A DNA stretch of 9,997 nucleotides, from positions 1 to 9,997 of the forward strand of contig CAMBPA010000022.1 of the NCBI GenBank assembly GCA_945869355.1. Reading direction: 5' to 3'. How positions within the stretch are numbered: position 1 is the stretch's first letter; each line of letters opens with the position of its first letter. A program made the translations under genes and the position numbers. The stretch is from Bordetella parapertussis. Lineage in GTDB: Bacteria > Pseudomonadota > Gammaproteobacteria > Burkholderiales > Burkholderiaceae_B. Below, in pieces: positions 6,777 to 9,997 of this stretch. The notes beneath the pieces are model-generated. The model saw nothing but the letters and a program-made list of their open reading frames with translations, made no database searches and was not told the origin of the DNA.

Positions 6777-7619
6777 TTAATTTTTAATCCAAGTGCCCCA
6801 GCGGCCGGCACTGACTGCAATAAGAAAGTCAGCAACAAGTTGGTTGAACATGGCGGGCTCTTCTAGGTTTAGCGTGTGGCCACAATTGGGTAGCACCGCT
6901 AGTCCAGCGTGAGGCGCTTGCTTGGCAATAAAGCGGCAGGCTTCCTCTGCCGGAGTGTCTTGGTCACCGATCATGACAAGAATCGGCAGTTGGCAATCAC
7001 GCAGTGCTTTTTCCAGGTCTGTAACGGGTGCTCGGCTCGTTAAAGTCGTGCGCATGACATGCTCGGCTCCGACGGGATCAAGTTGACTCATGAGTTCCAA
7101 AAACATTACCCATGTGAGGGGGTCTTTGTGTTTCAAGGCGATCCGTTGAGGTGCCGTTGAAACCGAATCGACCACAGCTTGAACGCCTCTAGAGGCGATT
7201 CCGTCTGCAAGGTCGGTTGCTGCTTGCAACCACGCTTGGCGGTTAGACGTACCCGCGCCCGCGCCCACGACGACGAGTCCGAGGACTTTCTCGGGCCGAC
7301 GCAGCGCAAAATTCAATGCGAGGTTGCCCCCCGTCGCAATGCCAACCAAATGGGCTTGTTTAATACCCAACCCGTCTAATAAGCCGTCAATATCTTCGAT
7401 CAGGCGATCATGCAAATAAGCCCCGGTGTCAGTCGGGACCGTCGATGGCGGATACCCGCGATTATTGAAGCGTATAACTTGATAAAAGCGGCTAAAAAAA
7501 CGGGCCTGGAACTCCCAGGCCCGCATATCAGTCGCGTACTCATGCAGTAACACCAGCGGTATACCTTGGCCCGTCACTTCATAGTAAATATCTACATCAT
7601 TGACGGGGATGGTTGGCAT
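6777..7619 (-). CDS. Alpha/beta-fold hydrolase with Ala replacing the nucleophilic Ser
   Basis: A cytoplasmic protein of 280 residues, homologous along its length to the hydrolase at 754-1638. Both share the pattern HE(F/Y)..D.R.WE.Q and then FN.RG.PPS.VP. The nucleophile elbow reads GIATGG, so the expected Ser is Ala95 (codon GCG, 7335-7337). The acid in IGDQDTP (Asp221 or Asp219) and the base His248 in NCGHTLNLE are preserved. It may be an inactive or binding-only homologue, may work without a Ser nucleophile, or may differ from an active gene by one base (TCG to GCG). A GGGAG six bases before the ATG (7626-7630) supports the start. It sits between dctP and dctQ, splitting the usual P-Q-M order, so its job is probably linked to the transported compound. 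The fold is certain; the activity is open. Confidence 0.9.
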   Translation of the reverse strand: MPTIPVNDVDIYYEVTGQGIPLVLLHEYATDMRAWEFQARFFSRFYQVIRFNNRGYPPSTVPTDTGAYLHDRLIEDIDGLLDGLGIKQAHLVGIATGGNLALNFALRRPEKVLGLVVVGAGAGTSNRQAWLQAATDLADGIASRGVQAVVDSVSTAPQRIALKHKDPLTWVMFLELMSQLDPVGAEHVMRTTLTSRAPVTDLEKALRDCQLPILVMIGDQDTPAEEACRFIAKQAPHAGLAVLPNCGHTLNLEEPAMFNQLVADFLIAVSAGRWGTWIKN

Positions 7620-7648
7620 CGCTGGCTCCCGGTCAGAGTTTTAAGCGA

Positions 7649-8635
7649 TTACTTCTGGCTATCAATAACTTGCTGAACCAGATCGGGCCCCACGATGGTG
7701 GCGAAGTACTTGATCACTGGCTCTGTGGCTTTTTCAAACGGAACACGACTAGGCCGTGTGATTTTGACGCCGTTCTTTTCCATCAACGCGATTGCATCTT
7801 CATTGGCCTTGGCCGCGCCAGCCCGCATCGTTTCCCCAGCAACGCGCGCTGCCTTCAAAATAACGTCTTGATGAGCAGGCGAGAGTGAGCTGAACTTTTT
7901 CATGTTCATCAGGTAGACAGTGGCTGTGAAGATGTGGTCTGTAAGCACCAAGTTCTTGGCAACTTCATACAGCTTCGCGTCAGACATACCGTGATAGTTA
8001 GTCTCTACACCGTCGATGGTCCGCTGCTGCAAACCCGTGTAGACCTCGGGCCATGCCATTGGAACGGGGCTCGCGCCAAGTGCCTGAATGGTTCTGACAT
8101 AAAGTGGATTTTCAATAATGCGGATTTTCTTGCCTTTCATGTCCGCCGGGGTATTGATTGCGGTTCCATTCATCAAGAAACCACGAAAATCCCAAACGCC
8201 CCACGAGAGGCCTTTGATGCCTTTTGGCTCAAGCGAGCCCAACAGCTTGGTTCCAATCGGACCTGTCAACGTTCCCCAAACGGTATCGCGATTCTTCCAG
8301 ATAAATGGCAGCTCAGTGATACTGAACGTAGGCTCAATTGCCGCGACAATACCAGCTCCGTTCATTGCGATATCAAGCGTCCCTAAACGAACCTGAGACA
8401 GCATTTCCAGCTCACCACCCAACTGTGAGTTTGGGAAGACTTCAATTTCAATTTGGCCGTTGGATATTTCTTTGGCTGCTTTTGCAAACGCCTGCGCGCC
8501 TTGCCCGGCAATTGATACGGCAGTGGTGACATGCCCAAGTCGCAATTTGACTACTGGTTGTGCTACGGCGGTTGTGGTAACTGCGGCGAAGGCAGCGAAG
8601 ATTGTTCCGGCAAAAAATATTTTTATTAGTCGCAT
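7649..8635 (-). CDS. dctP: TRAP transporter periplasmic solute-binding protein, DctP family
   Basis: The periplasmic receptor that hands the substrate to DctQM. It has 328 residues. The N-terminus MRLIKIFF, followed by a hydrophobic stretch and AVA before QP at 23-27, is a clear Sec signal peptide with cleavage after Ala25. The mature protein starts with VKLRLGHVTT. Further signatures are the GGELEMLSQVRLGTLDIA block (73-90), KGKKIRIIENPLY (167-179) and MAWPEVYTGLQQRTIDGVE (193-211). Arg172 in KIRIIENP is at the position that in DctP proteins forms the salt bridge to the substrate carboxylate, so the ligand is probably an organic acid. GGAG eight bases before the ATG (8644-8647) supports the start. 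It is the first gene of the minus-strand operon, as expected for the most abundant TRAP component, and lies behind the 344-base spacer. Confidence 0.95.
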   Translation of the reverse strand: MRLIKIFFAGTIFAAFAAVTTTAVAQPVVKLRLGHVTTAVSIAGQGAQAFAKAAKEISNGQIEIEVFPNSQLGGELEMLSQVRLGTLDIAMNGAGIVAAIEPTFSITELPFIWKNRDTVWGTLTGPIGTKLLGSLEPKGIKGLSWGVWDFRGFLMNGTAINTPADMKGKKIRIIENPLYVRTIQALGASPVPMAWPEVYTGLQQRTIDGVETNYHGMSDAKLYEVAKNLVLTDHIFTATVYLMNMKKFSSLSPAHQDVILKAARVAGETMRAGAAKANEDAIALMEKNGVKITRPSRVPFEKATEPVIKYFATIVGPDLVQQVIDSQK

Positions 8636-8979
8636 TTCAATTTCTCCAAAAATCAGAAACGATGGTTATGAATTAGGGGAACACTTTTTTAAAATTATGG
8701 TTCGACCAAGCCTAAGCCAGCGGTAACAACAATGTCAAGTTGAATATAAGCCATGAAAGCCAGCGAAATGAATCAATCTCTCTTGAAGCCGAACAGAGTA
8801 TAAACCGCACGCTAAAACTGTCTTAAAGAGTCGATCTAATATACAACCATTTTGTTAATTTCATCAGTTACACCTAAAAGATATTTTCAGACACCAATGA
8901 AGCAAGAACAATAGGTAGGCTCTCCATTGCTGAGCAATAACTTATAGCCATTCATCGCGATCCTTCATTCTTAAACTCA
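8636..8979 (-). promoter_or_regulatory. Intergenic spacer, probable promoter region of the TRAP operon
   Basis: No coding region is visible in these 344 AT-rich bases between the tctC-like stop and the dctP start. On the minus strand a perfect TTGACA lies at 8733-8738. An 18-base spacer separates it from a poor TAGGCT at 8709-8714, which would put transcription start about 65 bases before dctP. A second candidate is CTGATG (8862-8867) with TATATT (8838-8843), again 18 bases apart. Neither is convincing alone. The spacer also holds a short palindrome at 8926-8938. I see no hairpin followed by a T-run, so there is no visible terminator for the upstream gene and read-through into dctP cannot be excluded. 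Confidence 0.4.
8926..8938. repeat. Short perfect palindrome ATTGCT-G-AGCAAT
   Basis: Two 6-base arms separated by one base lie 42 bases after the tctC-like stop. The loop is too small for a stable hairpin and no T-run follows on either strand, so it is not a typical intrinsic terminator. It could be a protein-binding half-site pair or chance. Confidence 0.35.
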
Positions 8980-9984
8980 CTATGGTTGAATATTGGCAGA
9001 TTTAACAACTCGACCCCACCGCTCATATTCCGCCGCATCGCTCTTACTGAGCTCTGATGGCGACATGTAGCGCGCAGCAACTCCTAAGGTATCGAGCTTC
9101 TTGATATAGGCTTCATCGCGAGAAGCTTCCTCTATCGCCTTCGTCAATTTTTTTATGATCGGCTCCGGAGTGCCTACTGGCGCATACATGGCGCTCGTCG
9201 CATAAGCGACTAGGGCTTCAAAACCCAGCTCGACTGTAGTTGGCACGTCAGGGATCGCTCTTAAACGCTCATTGCCGGTCACTGCCAAAGCGCGTAATTT
9301 CCCGGACTGGACGTGTGGTATGACGGAAGAAGGTCCCGGCAACGCAAAATCCACTACTCCACCCAATAAGTTGGTTACAACAGGTCCCGAGCCGGCAAAC
9401 GGAACATGGGTGTATTGCGCCCCCGTGATCTGTTGCAATAGCTCTGTCGTCACGTGATGCATCGAACCTATACCGGCGGTACCGTAAGTCAACTTTTTAG
9501 GGTTACTTTTTCCGTAATCTATGAGCGCTTGAAAATTGGTCACCGGCAAGGCAGTTTTGACGACGATTACCTGCGGATTTGAAGATACATTTGCAATGGG
9601 AACAAAATCGCGCAAAGGATTCCAAGGAGTAGAGGTATTAATTTGGGGAGAGATAAGGTGAAATGCGTTGTATTGAAAAAGAAGCGTATATCCGTTGGGT
9701 GCTGCGCGACTCACAGCGCTGGCTCCAATTGCGCCCGAGGCGCCCGCCCTATTCTCGACTACGAAACTTTGGCCAAGGCTCTTACTTAACAGTTCAGCCA
9801 ATAATCGCGCGTTAACATCAGTCACGCCTCCAGGAGCTACAGGCACCACGATAGTGACAGTACGTTTTGGATAGGCGCTAGTTTCGTCGTCGGCATTAAC
9901 GATAAAGGGCAGAACACCTAGACAAGCGCCAACCAATGGAATAGAGAGTTTGAGTAACCACGATCTGCCAAAAAGCTTGTTCAT
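8980..9984 (-). CDS. TctC/Bug-family periplasmic solute-binding protein
   Basis: A tripartite tricarboxylate transporter-type receptor of 334 residues, normal for the family. The N-terminus has a charged MNKLFGRSWLLK, a hydrophobic core and a possible cleavage site near VNA (29-31). Diagnostic blocks are YPKRTVTIVVPVAPGGVTD (38-56), LGQSFVVENRAGASGAIG (70-87), PNGYTLL, PLRDFVPIA, LTYGTAGIGS, HVPFAGSGPVVTNLLGG and AVTGNERLRAIPDVPTTVE. These proteins bind carboxylates or related small molecules in the periplasm. They are greatly expanded in Burkholderiales, often as orphans without TctA and TctB permeases; none is visible here, though upstream genes lie outside the window. An AGAGGA-like site (9991-9996), seven bases before the ATG, supports the start. 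It is on the same strand as the TRAP operon but separated by 344 bases, so it is probably a separate unit. The ligand is unknown. Confidence 0.94.
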   Translation of the reverse strand: MNKLFGRSWLLKLSIPLVGACLGVLPFIVNADDETSAYPKRTVTIVVPVAPGGVTDVNARLLAELLSKSLGQSFVVENRAGASGAIGASAVSRAAPNGYTLLFQYNAFHLISPQINTSTPWNPLRDFVPIANVSSNPQVIVVKTALPVTNFQALIDYGKSNPKKLTYGTAGIGSMHHVTTELLQQITGAQYTHVPFAGSGPVVTNLLGGVVDFALPGPSSVIPHVQSGKLRALAVTGNERLRAIPDVPTTVELGFEALVAYATSAMYAPVGTPEPIIKKLTKAIEEASRDEAYIKKLDTLGVAARYMSPSELSKSDAAEYERWGRVVKSANIQP

Positions 9985-9997
9985 ATGTTTCCTCTTA

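Noticed and set aside
7934..8386. 150-residue plus-strand open frame
   Set aside because: It is the shadow of dctP, whose signal peptide and family motifs are unambiguous on the minus strand.
8926..8938. Palindrome as an intrinsic terminator of the tctC-like gene
   Set aside because: The one-base loop and the lack of a T-run on either strand do not fit a Rho-independent terminator.
1..9997. CRISPR arrays, tRNA or rRNA genes, insertion sequences
   Set aside because: I looked for regularly spaced repeats, cloverleaf-like stems, conserved rRNA stretches and transposase motifs and saw none.

Overview
The window looks like a catabolic and uptake region from a Gram-negative bacterium, most likely a betaproteobacterium of the Burkholderiales (Alcaligenaceae or Comamonadaceae type). 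This rests on gene content: a Bug/TctC-family periplasmic binding protein, a DctPQM TRAP transporter, a family III CoA-transferase, SDRs and a TauD-like dioxygenase, at roughly mid GC content. No ribosomal RNA or housekeeping gene is present, so the taxonomic call is an inference.

Left part (1-3194), plus strand. It holds the 3' part of a TauD/TfdA-type Fe(II)/2-oxoglutarate dioxygenase, an intact alpha/beta hydrolase with a complete Ser-Asp-His triad, and a 320-bp scar. The scar contains two decayed gene remnants facing each other: the N-terminal part of an enoyl-CoA hydratase on plus and the Rossmann N-terminus of an SDR on minus. An intact CaiB/BaiF family III CoA-transferase follows.

Central part (8635 down to 3179), minus strand. 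Six tightly packed genes look like one operon, in transcription order: TRAP binding protein DctP, a second alpha/beta hydrolase, TRAP small permease DctQ, TRAP large permease DctM, an NAD-dependent epimerase/dehydratase and an SDR oxidoreductase. Gaps are 29, 12, 12, 14 and 2 bases. The SDR converges on the CoA-transferase, and their 3' ends overlap by 16 bases.

Right part. A 344-base AT-rich spacer (8636-8979) probably carries the operon promoter. Beyond it is a complete minus-strand TctC/Bug binding protein (8980-9984).

How the genes may work together (inference): the TRAP system imports an organic acid, and DctP keeps the arginine that normally binds the substrate carboxylate. The hydrolases, dioxygenase, dehydrogenases and CoA-transferase would then degrade it. 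The substrate cannot be read from the sequence. The most unusual points are that the hydrolase inside the TRAP operon has Ala in place of the nucleophilic Ser although Asp and His remain, that its intact-triad paralogue lies on the opposite strand about 5 kb away, and that the scar holds two broken genes.
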